Source of the DNA: Enterococcus mundtii | Lineage (GTDB): Bacteria > Bacillota > Bacilli > Lactobacillales > Enterococcaceae | Length of the DNA: 64,000 nt | Assembly: GCF_013394305.1 (NCBI RefSeq) | Contig: NZ_AP019810.1 | Span: 1,276,001 to 1,340,000, forward strand | Direction: 5' to 3' | In this document: piece by piece, positions 18,366 to 27,196 of the stretch | Layout: every line of letters begins with the position of its first letter | How positions within the stretch are numbered: the stretch's first letter is position 1 | The notes under the pieces: generated by a model | What the model was told of the DNA's origin: nothing | The model's database searches: none | What the model saw: only the letters and a program-made list of their open reading frames with translations | Program-made: the position numbers and the translations under genes

Positions 18366-18478
18366 AAGAAGCGATGCGCTAACATCGCTCCAATGTAGCC
18401 GTTTTGTGGTAGCATGTTTTGAGCTAAAATAAACCCGTCAACTTCTGCTAAAAGTTTATGACGGGGTTATTTTTTATC
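18366..18478 (+). ncRNA. Putative antitoxin RNA, copy 2
   Basis: Starts from -35 TTTACA (18330-18335) and -10 TATACT (18354-18359). Pairing segment at 18383-18400, with its toxin-side repeat at 18609-18627. The terminator stem is weakened by one substitution compared with copy 1. Confidence 0.62.
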
Positions 18479-18568
18479 GTTTTTGCTGCTTGTCAGCATA
18501 ATGCCAACAAGCACAAGCATCAACGATCCAAACTGGATCATCAATGCCAGTGCTTCCGCAACAGACAA
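18467..18568 (-). CDS. Small hydrophobic toxin-like peptide, copy 2 (33 aa)
   Basis: Same as the copy 1 peptide except for Ala to Val at position 19, Ile to Ser at 27 and Lys to Asn at 30. The frame is intact. The TTG start, hairpin over the ribosome site and leader ORF (18573-18605) are all conserved. Confidence 0.66.
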   Translation of the reverse strand: MSVAEALALMIQFGSLMLVLVGIMLTSSKNDKK

Positions 18569-18730
18569 AAGGCTACTCCCTTCGTTGAAGTAGGAAAATG
18601 CTCATAAGCATCACCCCCTGAGTAGCTACCATCATAAACAATCTACATGGTCCATTTTAACATAGAACCCATCACATATTTTATATTTTTTGTTTTTTTA
18701 TATTATTTTTTTCACTTATTCAATCATATA

Positions 18731-18778
18731 AAAACAGAGATAATGAGATGTTAAATCTCAAGATCTCTGTTTTTTTTC
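18731..18778. terminator. Terminator after the response regulator gene
   Basis: Eight-base stem (18734-18741 with 18763-18770) with T tracts on both strands. It ends the minus-strand two-component operon. Confidence 0.7.
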
Positions 18779-20231
18779 AGATGAAACTTCCTTCTGTTTG
18801 ACTTTGATTTTCTCGGTATTCTGAAGGCGACTGTCCAACGATTTTTTTGAATAATTTTGAAAAATAGGTCGTATTATTATAGCCGATTTCATTAGAGATC
18901 TCATTGATATTTTGATTACTATGGATCAGCAACCATTTTGCTTGTTCCATTCTTAAGTGATTCAAGTACGCAGAGAAGCTTTTTTTAGTTTCTTTTTTAA
19001 ACAGTTGTCCTAGATACATGACATTTAGATGCAAATGTTCTGCGACTTCTTTCAAGGTTAAAGGTTCTTTATATTTCTCATGTAAGATTTGAAGAACTTT
19101 TTCGACATTTTGACTATATTTTTGATTATGCTGATTTTCCAATAAAGATAGTAGGAGTTGATGCAACTCTTGGACAGATTTTGCTTGATTGATTTTTTGG
19201 ATGCCTGTTAAGTATTCATCATCTTCTAAACGGATCAGCTCACGATAGATATCCATAAATAATAAAAAACTGAAATGACGGATATCTTCAGGCGACATGA
19301 CCGCCTGTTGGAATTGCTCGAAAAAGTCAGAGATCATTTGTTGTGCGAGCGCTAATTGACCACTTTTCAACACACGACTAAATGATACAAAATCAATTGA
19401 TTGTTTAATTTCTGCTTGTTCGGCATAGAAAATACGTTGATTTTGATCCCCATAGAATTGATGTAGTTGTAAATTATCTTTAGCATGCTGGAAGCTTTGC
19501 GGTATCGTTTCCGGATCACAAGATTCATCCCCAATACTGATCAGCCAATTCTCACACATCAGCGACTGTTCAACAAAATGGCTAAACAATTCTACTGCCT
19601 CCTCCTGAAGCAACAAAACAAATAAAACAAGTTCTCCATAATTCCGTTGGTAATAAAAAGGTTCTTTTCTTTTTGTCAGCCACTGACTGATTGTCGTTTC
19701 AGCCTGCCTAGGTACTTGTGCAAGTAAGACACGTCGCTGACGCTTGCCTAGTTTTTCTAAAAGTTCTTCTTCACTAGGTTCATCCAATTCATCATTCAAC
19801 CATTGGCTAAATAGAATTTCTTGGTACACTTCTTGTTGATTTTTTTGTTGTCTTCGATGATCCAAGCGTTTCTTGACGGTTTCAAGACTAGTAATCAGTT
19901 CTGCTTTATTGACTGGTTTCATCAAATAATTAACGGCGCCTAACTGCATCCCGCTTTTTAGATAATCAAATTCTTGATAGCCCGATAAGATCATAAATTC
20001 AAAAAAATGTTCTTTTTGAGCAGCTTCAATAAATTCTAATCCATTCATCTCAGGCATCGTTACGTCTGTGACAACTAGATCAATTGGCTGCGTCTCTAAA
20101 ATCGATAGTCCCTGCATAGCATTTTCTGCAGTAGCAACAACGTTAAATCCTAAATTTTGCCAATTGATGATTTTTTGTAAGCCAGCTAAGATCATATATT
20201 CATCATCAACTAGTAGTACATTATAAGTCAT
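18777..20231 (-). CDS. YesN-type response regulator
   Basis: A 484-residue cytoplasmic regulator. The receiver domain (1-120) has Asp56 in VVTDVTMPEMNG and Lys in YLMKPVNK. A long middle region follows, then a C-terminal AraC-type double helix-turn-helix (from about 375) with HLHLNVMYLGQLFKKETKKSFSAY and IGYNNTTYFSKLFKKIVGQSPSEYR. The start overlaps the kinase stop by 11 bp. The YesMN pair next to an oligosaccharide importer matches the pneumococcal TCS07 arrangement, so it probably senses N-glycan sugars and activates the importer or hydrolases. Confidence 0.92.
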   Translation of the reverse strand: MTYNVLLVDDEYMILAGLQKIINWQNLGFNVVATAENAMQGLSILETQPIDLVVTDVTMPEMNGLEFIEAAQKEHFFEFMILSGYQEFDYLKSGMQLGAVNYLMKPVNKAELITSLETVKKRLDHRRQQKNQQEVYQEILFSQWLNDELDEPSEEELLEKLGKRQRRVLLAQVPRQAETTISQWLTKRKEPFYYQRNYGELVLFVLLLQEEAVELFSHFVEQSLMCENWLISIGDESCDPETIPQSFQHAKDNLQLHQFYGDQNQRIFYAEQAEIKQSIDFVSFSRVLKSGQLALAQQMISDFFEQFQQAVMSPEDIRHFSFLLFMDIYRELIRLEDDEYLTGIQKINQAKSVQELHQLLLSLLENQHNQKYSQNVEKVLQILHEKYKEPLTLKEVAEHLHLNVMYLGQLFKKETKKSFSAYLNHLRMEQAKWLLIHSNQNINEISNEIGYNNTTYFSKLFKKIVGQSPSEYRENQSQTEGSFI

Positions 20232-21966
20232 CAGCAGCTCCCCTTTTTATTTTAAAAGTAATATGGATCGTTAATCCACCAGTTGCATTTCTAGCTAGGA
20301 TCATCTGATAACTCGGTCCAAAACTAGCACGCAACCGTTCATTGACATTTTGTAAGCCGATCGATCCACTGAGTTCTACTTTGTTTTGCGCCAACTGTGC
20401 GCTGATTTCAGCTAATCGCTCTTCCGTGATTCCTTTGCCATTATCACGAATCAAAAGATGAACAAGTCCATTTTCTTCAAATACTTTTACACTCAATGCG
20501 TTATCAAAACGAGTAAAATCAACGCCATGTTTAAAATAATTTTCTACTAATGGTTGGATGATAAATTTCGGTGCTTCAATCTCTTCCAATGATGATTCAA
20601 TCGTGAAATGATAGGCGATACGGCTAGGATAACGCATTTGATAGAGGTACACATACTTCTCACAAAAATCCAATTCTTCTTTTAAATGAATCGTCTTTTC
20701 CTGGTTGGTGTTATTACGTAATAATGCAGAGAAAGCATAGACAACATCTGCTAGTTCTTCACTACCTTCACTGATGGCATACATTCGAATATATTCCAAT
20801 GTATTGTATAGAAAATGCGGATTGATTTGTGCTTGTAATGCGCGCATGTGCGCATCTTGTTGTTTGATTTCTAATTTGTAGATATCTTCCACATATTGAT
20901 TGATACTGCCTAGCATCTCATTGATTCCGACTGATAGGTCTTTTAGCTCGTATTCAGTGATACTAGTATCCACACGAGTATCTAAATTCCCTCTAGCCAC
21001 TTCATCCATGGCTTCCATGACACGATCGATTTGTTGAGAATAACGTTTGAACGTCTTGTATAAATATAAAAGCAATAAACCATCCAATAAAATGACGCCA
21101 ATAATTAACGGTGCTAAGCTTTTTTCTGTTACTTGGCGAACCGTACGCTTATCTAATGTGGCTAAAATACGATAATCGTCGGACACCTCTTGCGATTGGA
21201 TAAAATTCGATTTTTCTAATTTCTCCACTGGTAATGTAGAATCCGCTTGTAGGGTCTGATTGATCAACTTTTCCTGCTTAAAGATTCGTTCTTTGCCCAG
21301 TGCTCGATCATGAAATGTATACAACCGATTACTCGTTCCGGAAATCATGTAAAGAGATAATCCATTAAACGTATTTAAATTCGTCAGCGCTGCATCAAGT
21401 TCATCTTTATCAAACCCTACAAACATACTGCCAATTTCTGCGCCACCTTGTGTAATCGTCATTTTGATATAAAAAGCCTGTTTTAATTGTGGCGTTCCCT
21501 TCTTGACTATCCCGCCTTTGTTCTCTCTAGTGGACTCAAAATATTCTGGTAATTGGTTGAACACAAGGTACACACTACTTACCTCTTCATAATTGACATA
21601 CATATCACGAACTACGTTAGGGAATGAAAGAAAATCAGCAGATTGTCGTTGTCGGTCGTACGCATACATCAAATATTGATCGATCGGTTTAGTTAAATAA
21701 GTGGTGGTATTCTCGATTTTATCTGAATCCCCTACAAATTGATCTTTGATCACTTTACTTAACGTTGTTTTATCACTAAGCGTTCGCAACGTACTTTGAA
21801 CTGCGTCATTCACTACTTGTTGTGCTTGAATTTGTCTTTGGATGAATGTATGCACACTGATGATGATCGTTGCAATCATCGTCAAAGCAATCATCATGAT
21901 CGCATATTTACGCAATAAACGGTTTAACAACGTTCCTTTTGAAAAGATAAAATCTAACCTATTCAT
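20221..21966 (-). CDS. YesM-type sensor histidine kinase
   Basis: Membrane sensor kinase of 581 residues. One membrane segment near the N-terminus, an extracellular sensor of about 220 residues, a second membrane segment (LIIGVILLDGLLLLYLY), HAMP, the His_kinase domain with LQAQINPHFLYNTLEYIRM, and a HATPase domain with DNGKGI and GSIGLQNVNERL. ATG 21966 overlaps the stop of the DUF624 gene; a longer frame to 22041 has no support. It is cotranscribed with the response regulator. Confidence 0.91.
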   Translation of the reverse strand: MNRLDFIFSKGTLLNRLLRKYAIMMIALTMIATIIISVHTFIQRQIQAQQVVNDAVQSTLRTLSDKTTLSKVIKDQFVGDSDKIENTTTYLTKPIDQYLMYAYDRQRQSADFLSFPNVVRDMYVNYEEVSSVYLVFNQLPEYFESTRENKGGIVKKGTPQLKQAFYIKMTITQGGAEIGSMFVGFDKDELDAALTNLNTFNGLSLYMISGTSNRLYTFHDRALGKERIFKQEKLINQTLQADSTLPVEKLEKSNFIQSQEVSDDYRILATLDKRTVRQVTEKSLAPLIIGVILLDGLLLLYLYKTFKRYSQQIDRVMEAMDEVARGNLDTRVDTSITEYELKDLSVGINEMLGSINQYVEDIYKLEIKQQDAHMRALQAQINPHFLYNTLEYIRMYAISEGSEELADVVYAFSALLRNNTNQEKTIHLKEELDFCEKYVYLYQMRYPSRIAYHFTIESSLEEIEAPKFIIQPLVENYFKHGVDFTRFDNALSVKVFEENGLVHLLIRDNGKGITEERLAEISAQLAQNKVELSGSIGLQNVNERLRASFGPSYQMILARNATGGLTIHITFKIKRGAADDL

Positions 21967-22573
21967 ATGTTTCCAACTGCAAGTCCAGATTTTCCCGCCA
22001 TTGTTTGGTGATCGTTCCGTTCCAAACTGTAAGTAACCCAATCAAACCAAATAAAATCAACCCTTTATAATTCCACGTCACCCAAAGAATCAGACCACTG
22101 CCAAGGATGATTTTTAAGAAAGTTGAAAAACTTGCGAAACTGGAAATCAAGCTCAACTTCAGCAGATTTCTTAAAGTCATTTGATAGCCACTATCTAAAA
22201 TCATACTATATTGATACGTCGCATAGGCGTACAACATGCTGAACAGTATAATAAAATCAACCACTAAGAAAAGAATCCCTTGAATCTGTACAGATAAATA
22301 CAAGTTATAACTAAGCAAAAAAAGACAAGCCGAAAAAAGACCAAATAATTGATTTCCTCGCACGAAGGACTGTTTGAACATCTGCCAACTTTCGCTGATC
22401 ATGATATCTTTATATTCGAAACCATGGAGATAAAACTGTTCATTGACAACTTTCCAAGCTGGCCCGATTCCTAAAACGACGCCGCCACACACAGCTAAGC
22501 CCCAAAAATACAATGTCAATTTCATGATGACCCATACGCGTATGAATACTGTTTCCAATGCTCTACCTAACAC
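21959..22573 (-). CDS. DUF624 (YesL-like) membrane protein
   Basis: A 204-residue integral membrane protein with about five hydrophobic segments and the N-terminal GGVVLGIGPA motif of DUF624/YesL proteins. YesL-type genes sit next to YesMN systems and carbohydrate ABC importers; the molecular role is unknown. The start is GTG at 22573, preceded by a G-rich stretch including seven consecutive G residues that serves as ribosome site. It is the first gene of the two-component operon. Confidence 0.85.
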   Translation of the reverse strand: MLGRALETVFIRVWVIMKLTLYFWGLAVCGGVVLGIGPAWKVVNEQFYLHGFEYKDIMISESWQMFKQSFVRGNQLFGLFSACLFLLSYNLYLSVQIQGILFLVVDFIILFSMLYAYATYQYSMILDSGYQMTLRNLLKLSLISSFASFSTFLKIILGSGLILWVTWNYKGLILFGLIGLLTVWNGTITKQWRENLDLQLETYE

Positions 22574-22826
22574 AGGACTTCCCCCCCTTTATTCTTCATC
22601 ATATCCTATTATACAAAAACATACTGTAACATTGAGCATATTGGAACCTTTAAAACCAAATAAATGGTCTTCGAGGAGCAATACTTCGGTTATCAGCTAG
22701 ATAACCGATAGTCCAGAAGTAGCTTCTTCGTAAATAAGGCGGAATCCACAAAAATGCAAGAGCAATTTCCGTGGATTCCGCCTTATTTCTCGGAGCTAGA
22801 TACTTCCATCATAACTTCAGTATTGA
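22574..22826. other. Intergenic region between importer and two-component operons
   Basis: No gene seen. It holds a minus-strand TATAAT near 22611, a small hairpin at 22688-22706, and a perfect 18-bp inverted repeat (22732-22749 with 22771-22788) downstream of the binding-protein gene. The repeat has no T tract, so it may be an mRNA-stabilising end or an attenuating terminator. Confidence 0.6.
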
Positions 22827-24287
22827 TTAATTGTTCTCTTGTCGGAATGTATCATATTGTTTTTGCATTTCTGTCAGTACTTTGTCGTATCCAGCTTTAT
22901 CTAAGGCATCCATTAGTTTTGGTAAGGTTTCATCTGGATCGACAGTTCCAGTGTTCAATCCATCAAGGTATTGATTCATGACATTTGAGATATTACTCAA
23001 TTCAGTTTTTACGCTGTCTGTATTAAAACTGAAGCCTAAGATTGGAGAAGTTTCAGCTTCTGCAATCGATTGATCTCTTTTAGCAATCATTTCATCGGTA
23101 ATCGTATCTTGTGTATAAAGAATCTTATTGTTTCCAGTATTCCAAGCAGACATGTGCGTTTTTGGCTGATAGCCGTCTAATAATTTTACTTTGTCATCGC
23201 CAACTTTTTCCCATGCCTCTCCTTCGATTCCCCAAACCAAGCCGTTAAGCAATTCAGGATCGCTATTCAATAACGCTAAGAACTCTACTGATTTCTCTTT
23301 GTTTTTTGATGTATTAGAGACAACAAAATTTGCCATTTGCGCTTGTCCTGTTGATTTCAAAGGAACAGTAATTGGTTTCGATACTAATTCTTGATTTGCA
23401 GCATTTGTTAAAATCGTATCGCCGTAATCGTATGGTCCTTGTGTTTCTCCACGCATCAACCATGTATTACCTTCTAACGGATAATCTTTGTTACTAGTCG
23501 CTGCATCACTAGGGATCAATCCTTGATCATACCAACTATGCATCGTCCGTAACAGTTCGATGTAATTTTCGTTGTCATATTGATTAATGATCTTTGTTTT
23601 GTCGCCATTCAAATCAACCGCAAATGGCAAAGTATTTCCTAATGGATAATCGAAATCCCCTTGTACTTTAAATCCTTGCCCAATGGCAAAAGCCGCTGTA
23701 TTCGGTTCTTTTTTATGGAATTCTTGTAAAACTTTTTCTGCATCTGCATACGTTTCAATACCATCAATCGATAAATTGTATTTATCTAATAATGGCTTAT
23801 TGAAAGTCAACACTTGTTGTGCAAAGACATTGGCGTTTACAGGGAAGGCATATAATTTCCCGTTGACCAGATTGCCTTTGATATATGCTTCATCCAAAGA
23901 ATCATACGCTTCTTTTCCATATTTAGGCGCTAATTCAGTCAAGTCTGCAAACGCGCCTTTTTGTGCATTTGATACGTAATTGTTGGCAAAAGCGATATCG
24001 TAATTTTCACCGGATGAGATGATGACGTTCATTTTCTTCTCATAGTCGCCCCAACCAATATAGTTGATATTGACTTTTACACCAATTTTTTCTTCAATAC
24101 GTTTATTTGCGACTTCCATCAGCTGATCAAGGTTATCTGGTTTGTCACCGATCTGGTACATTTGTAATGTCGTCGTATCACTGGCCGCTGCATCGTCCTT
24201 GTCACCTGAACCGCCCCCACAAGCTGCTAAACTGATTGCTGTTAGTGCTGAGAATCCTGTAAAAGCTAATTTTTTCCATAACTTCAT
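22827..24287 (-). CDS. Extracellular sugar-binding lipoprotein of an ABC importer (NgtS/LplA-like)
   Basis: A 486-residue family 1 solute-binding protein. The signal peptide ends in the lipobox LAAC (Cys23), so it is lipid-anchored outside the membrane. It contains typical binding-protein segments such as NVNINYIGWGDYEKKMNVII. AGGAGG precedes the ATG. It is the last gene after two permease genes. By context it captures mannose-containing oligosaccharides, like NgtS of S. pneumoniae; specificity is inferred. Confidence 0.9.
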   Translation of the reverse strand: MKLWKKLAFTGFSALTAISLAACGGGSGDKDDAAASDTTTLQMYQIGDKPDNLDQLMEVANKRIEEKIGVKVNINYIGWGDYEKKMNVIISSGENYDIAFANNYVSNAQKGAFADLTELAPKYGKEAYDSLDEAYIKGNLVNGKLYAFPVNANVFAQQVLTFNKPLLDKYNLSIDGIETYADAEKVLQEFHKKEPNTAAFAIGQGFKVQGDFDYPLGNTLPFAVDLNGDKTKIINQYDNENYIELLRTMHSWYDQGLIPSDAATSNKDYPLEGNTWLMRGETQGPYDYGDTILTNAANQELVSKPITVPLKSTGQAQMANFVVSNTSKNKEKSVEFLALLNSDPELLNGLVWGIEGEAWEKVGDDKVKLLDGYQPKTHMSAWNTGNNKILYTQDTITDEMIAKRDQSIAEAETSPILGFSFNTDSVKTELSNISNVMNQYLDGLNTGTVDPDETLPKLMDALDKAGYDKVLTEMQKQYDTFRQENN

Positions 24288-24312
24288 ATCTTTTTCCTCC
24301 TATTTTAGTGCT

Positions 24313-25233
24313 TTATTCTTTGACGCCGCCAATCGTTAACCCTTTAACAAAATGTTTTTGGAAAAATGGATAGCTGATCGCAATCGGTAATGTTGAGATA
24401 ACAACGATTGCCATACGAGCAGACTCTCCAGGAACAGAAGCAAGACCGCCGGCTAACTGACTACCTGCTCCAGCATTTTGAGTAAGATATTGGATATTGC
24501 TTTGAATCTTCATCAATAAATATTGCAATGGAACGAGATTATCGTTTTGAATATACAGTAACGCATTGAACCAGTCATTCCAATAACCTAAAGCTGCAAA
24601 TAAACTGATTGTCGCAATTCCTGGAATCGCTAAAGGTAAGACGATTTGTACAAAAATCCGAAGTTCACTCGCCCCATCTATCCTAGCAGATTCAATGATC
24701 GAATCAGACACCGAACGTTTAAAGAATGTTCGCATCACGATAATATTGAACGGACTGACTGCCATCGGTAAAATCAATGCCCAAATCGTATCTTTCAGTT
24801 GTAATAAATTCGTCATCACTAAGTAGTTCGCAACCATCCCTGGTGAGAACAACATCGTGATCAAACAAAAAACTGTAAAGAAACGACGAAATGGAAAGTT
24901 GGATCGAGAAATAGCATAAGCATATAAAGAAGTTGCTGTACTATTGATCAACGTTCCTACTACTGTCACAAGAACAGTGACGAAAAGAGCCTGAAAAATT
25001 TTGTTTTGCATCTGGTCAAACAAAAAAGTATACCCAAATGTACTAAATGTTTTAGGCCAGAAACTATACCCTTGTGTGGACAAAATGGATTCATCTGTAA
25101 AAGAGATCGCAATTACAAAAATAAATGGTAACACACAAGAAAAAGCAAAAAGTGCAATCAAAATATTGGAGAAAAAGTTGGTGGTTTGACTAAACGAGCG
25201 GATCTCTACTCGTTGAACTTTCTTTTTATTCAT
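24313..25233 (-). CDS. ABC importer permease (LplC/YtcP-like)
   Basis: A 306-residue inner-membrane permease of the CUT1 sugar family with six predicted helices. The EAA-loop motif ESARIDGASELRIFVQIVLPLAIPG contacts the ATPase. It lies between the other permease and the binding protein with short gaps. No ATPase is encoded nearby, so a shared MsmX/MsmK-type ATPase must be supplied from elsewhere. Confidence 0.91.
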   Translation of the reverse strand: MNKKKVQRVEIRSFSQTTNFFSNILIALFAFSCVLPFIFVIAISFTDESILSTQGYSFWPKTFSTFGYTFLFDQMQNKIFQALFVTVLVTVVGTLINSTATSLYAYAISRSNFPFRRFFTVFCLITMLFSPGMVANYLVMTNLLQLKDTIWALILPMAVSPFNIIVMRTFFKRSVSDSIIESARIDGASELRIFVQIVLPLAIPGIATISLFAALGYWNDWFNALLYIQNDNLVPLQYLLMKIQSNIQYLTQNAGAGSQLAGGLASVPGESARMAIVVISTLPIAISYPFFQKHFVKGLTIGGVKE

Positions 25234-25244
25234 TTTTCTCCTCC

Positions 25245-26192
25245 TTAGAACAATGCCGATTCGCTGTCAAAACGACGAGCAATCGTATTGGTGATCATTA
25301 ATAAAACAAAGCCGACGACTGATTGATACAGCCCAGCTGCGGCCGTCATACCAAAGTCGCCAGTGGATGTCAGCCCATTATAGATATAAGTATCTAAAAC
25401 TTGTGTCACTTCATAAAGCGCTCCGGAATTTCTTGGGATATTATAGAACAAACCAAAGTCCGCTCGGAAAATATTTCCAACTGCTAATATCGTCAAGATC
25501 GTCATCAGAGGGACCAATTGTGGAATCGTCACATGTTTGATTTGTTGCCACTTGCTTGCGCCATCCACCATCGCTGCCTCGTAATACGTCGGATCGATTC
25601 CCATAACTGAGGCAAAATAAATGATACTGTTATAGCCGATCCCTTTCCATGTTCCAATAAAGACTAGAATAAATGGCCAATATTTAGGATCATTATACCA
25701 ATTGATTGTTTCTCTCCCACTTGCTGCCAACCATTGATTGAAGATCCCTTTATCTGGACTTAAAAACGCATAGACAAAGTAACTAATGATGACCCAAGAA
25801 AGGAAATAGGGAAGCAATGACATGGTCTGGTATACTTTTACCAATCGTTTATTTCGCAATTCACTCATAATGATTGCAAACACGACAGATATCAAAAGAT
25901 TCAGTAAAATAAATGTCACATTATATAAAATCGTATTTTTGGTAATCAGAAACGCTTGATCAGAAGAAAATAAAAACTTGAAATTCTCCAATCCAACCCA
26001 TGGACTCTCTCTTAAACTGGCAAGAAAGCCATCCGCAGAAATATGGAAATTTTTAAACGCAACGACATTCGCTAATACCGGGATGTAAAAGAAAAAAATC
26101 ATCCAGATCATCCCAGGGATCGCCATTAAAACAAGCGCCTTATAGCGCCATAAATTCCCAAAAAAACCTTTTAACCCCTTCCTTTTTCTCAT
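25245..26192 (-). CDS. ABC importer permease (LplB/YtdP-like)
   Basis: A 315-residue CUT1-family permease with a basic N-terminus, six predicted helices and the EAA motif YEAAMVDGASKWQQIKHVTIPQL. It is the first gene of the importer operon. The promoter region carries a cre-like site and a TATAAT box about 30 bp upstream. Confidence 0.91.
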   Translation of the reverse strand: MRKRKGLKGFFGNLWRYKALVLMAIPGMIWMIFFFYIPVLANVVAFKNFHISADGFLASLRESPWVGLENFKFLFSSDQAFLITKNTILYNVTFILLNLLISVVFAIIMSELRNKRLVKVYQTMSLLPYFLSWVIISYFVYAFLSPDKGIFNQWLAASGRETINWYNDPKYWPFILVFIGTWKGIGYNSIIYFASVMGIDPTYYEAAMVDGASKWQQIKHVTIPQLVPLMTILTILAVGNIFRADFGLFYNIPRNSGALYEVTQVLDTYIYNGLTSTGDFGMTAAAGLYQSVVGFVLLMITNTIARRFDSESALF

Positions 26193-26224
26193 ATAAAAAC
26201 TCCTTTCACCTCATTCGCACTGTC

Positions 26225-26239
26225 ATTATAGCGCTTTCA
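26225..26239 (-). promoter_or_regulatory. Promoter -10 and cre-like site of the ABC importer operon
   Basis: Minus-strand -10 TATAAT (26225-26230) overlaps the cre-like TGAAAGCGCTATAA (26226-26239), which differs from consensus at one core C. This suggests CcpA repression of the importer. Confidence 0.55.
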
Positions 26240-26384
26240 AAAGATATAATAAATGAACAAATCATAGGGAAAATGAAACAAATTATAGAGAAGATTGTAA
26301 AAGAATCATTTTGATCTGAGGTGTGAGACAGAAAAACGAAAAATAGCTGTTTTAGGTTGCCATCTATCATGATTTCAATAAATA

Positions 26385-26430
26385 AACAAAAAAACTTACA
26401 GGATTGAGTAGTATACCCCAATCCTATAAG
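26385..26430 (-). terminator. Terminator after the RsuA-family gene
   Basis: 12-base stem with one mismatch (26395-26406 with 26419-26430), followed on the minus strand by an almost pure T tract. Confidence 0.8.
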
Positions 26431-26445
26431 CTGTGTTTTCAGGCT

Positions 26446-27165
26446 CTATTTACTTCTTACTTGTGCCAATTCATCTGGTGTCATTTGGCGATACTCTCCT
26501 AAAGCTAAATCTTCTGGCAGAAGAAAATTCCCCATACGTATCCGTTTCAAGTAAGTGACTTCTTTGCCAACGGCTTTTACCATCCGTTTGACTTGATGGA
26601 ATTTCCCTTCATGTAAGATCAAGCGGATACGAGAAGTGATTGTTTCTTCATCGACTGAGTCAATGAACAGTTTTGCAGGCAGTGTCTGTTCATCTTTATC
26701 AATGAGTAATCCTTCTGCAAATGCTGACACATCTGCTTTCGTCATCACACCTTTGACCTCTGCCAAGTATTCTTTTTCTACGTGTTTTTTAGGAGAGAGT
26801 AATTGATGTGAAAACTGTCCATCATTGGTCAGGATCAACAATCCTTCTGTATCTTTATCTAACCGACCGACTGGAAATAGATCTTCCCGAAAATCTTCAT
26901 CAGAAAGTAAGTCGATGACGGTTTGATCATGATTATCTTGAGTTGCTGAAACTACGCCAGCTGGTTTATTCAAGATATAATAAAAATCTTTTTGATAATT
27001 TAAGGATTCATCTAGATACACCACCGTGTCTTCGGTTTCTTTCACTTGATATTTATCACTTTTAATACAGTTTCCATTGACTGTGATCAAGCCTTTTTTG
27101 ATCAGCCCTTTGACTTCTTTGCGGCTGCCAAGACCGATGTCAGCTAAAAATTTATCTAAACGCAT
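26446..27165 (-). CDS. RsuA-family pseudouridine synthase
   Basis: A 239-residue rRNA pseudouridine synthase, probably for 16S rRNA (RsuA type). An S4 domain (MRLDKFLADIGLGSRKEVKG, residues 1-60) precedes the catalytic domain with GRLDKDTEGLLILTNDG and the late motif EGKFHQVKRM. It lies 31 bp after the flippase gene on the same strand, a pairing also seen in Bacillus. Confidence 0.9.
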   Translation of the reverse strand: MRLDKFLADIGLGSRKEVKGLIKKGLITVNGNCIKSDKYQVKETEDTVVYLDESLNYQKDFYYILNKPAGVVSATQDNHDQTVIDLLSDEDFREDLFPVGRLDKDTEGLLILTNDGQFSHQLLSPKKHVEKEYLAEVKGVMTKADVSAFAEGLLIDKDEQTLPAKLFIDSVDEETITSRIRLILHEGKFHQVKRMVKAVGKEVTYLKRIRMGNFLLPEDLALGEYRQMTPDELAQVRSK

Positions 27166-27196
27166 GTGATTGTCCCCTTTTCAAGCAATGCCTGTC

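Larger units (their letters stand above)
18319..18737. repeat. Tandem duplication, copy 2 (type I toxin-antitoxin unit)
   Basis: Second copy of the unit at 17857-18275. Scattered substitutions show that it is not an assembly echo. Among them, the terminator arm reads GGGGTTA where copy 1 has GGGTTTA, and three toxin codons are changed. Confidence 0.9.

Noticed and set aside
17857-18737. Insertion sequence as explanation for the duplication
   Set aside because: No transposase frame or terminal inverted repeats are present; RNA promoters, terminators and the small ORF account for the whole unit.
26206-26421. 71-residue minus-strand ORF between rsuA-like gene and importer
   Set aside because: It covers the importer promoter, cre site and part of a terminator, and has no ribosome site.
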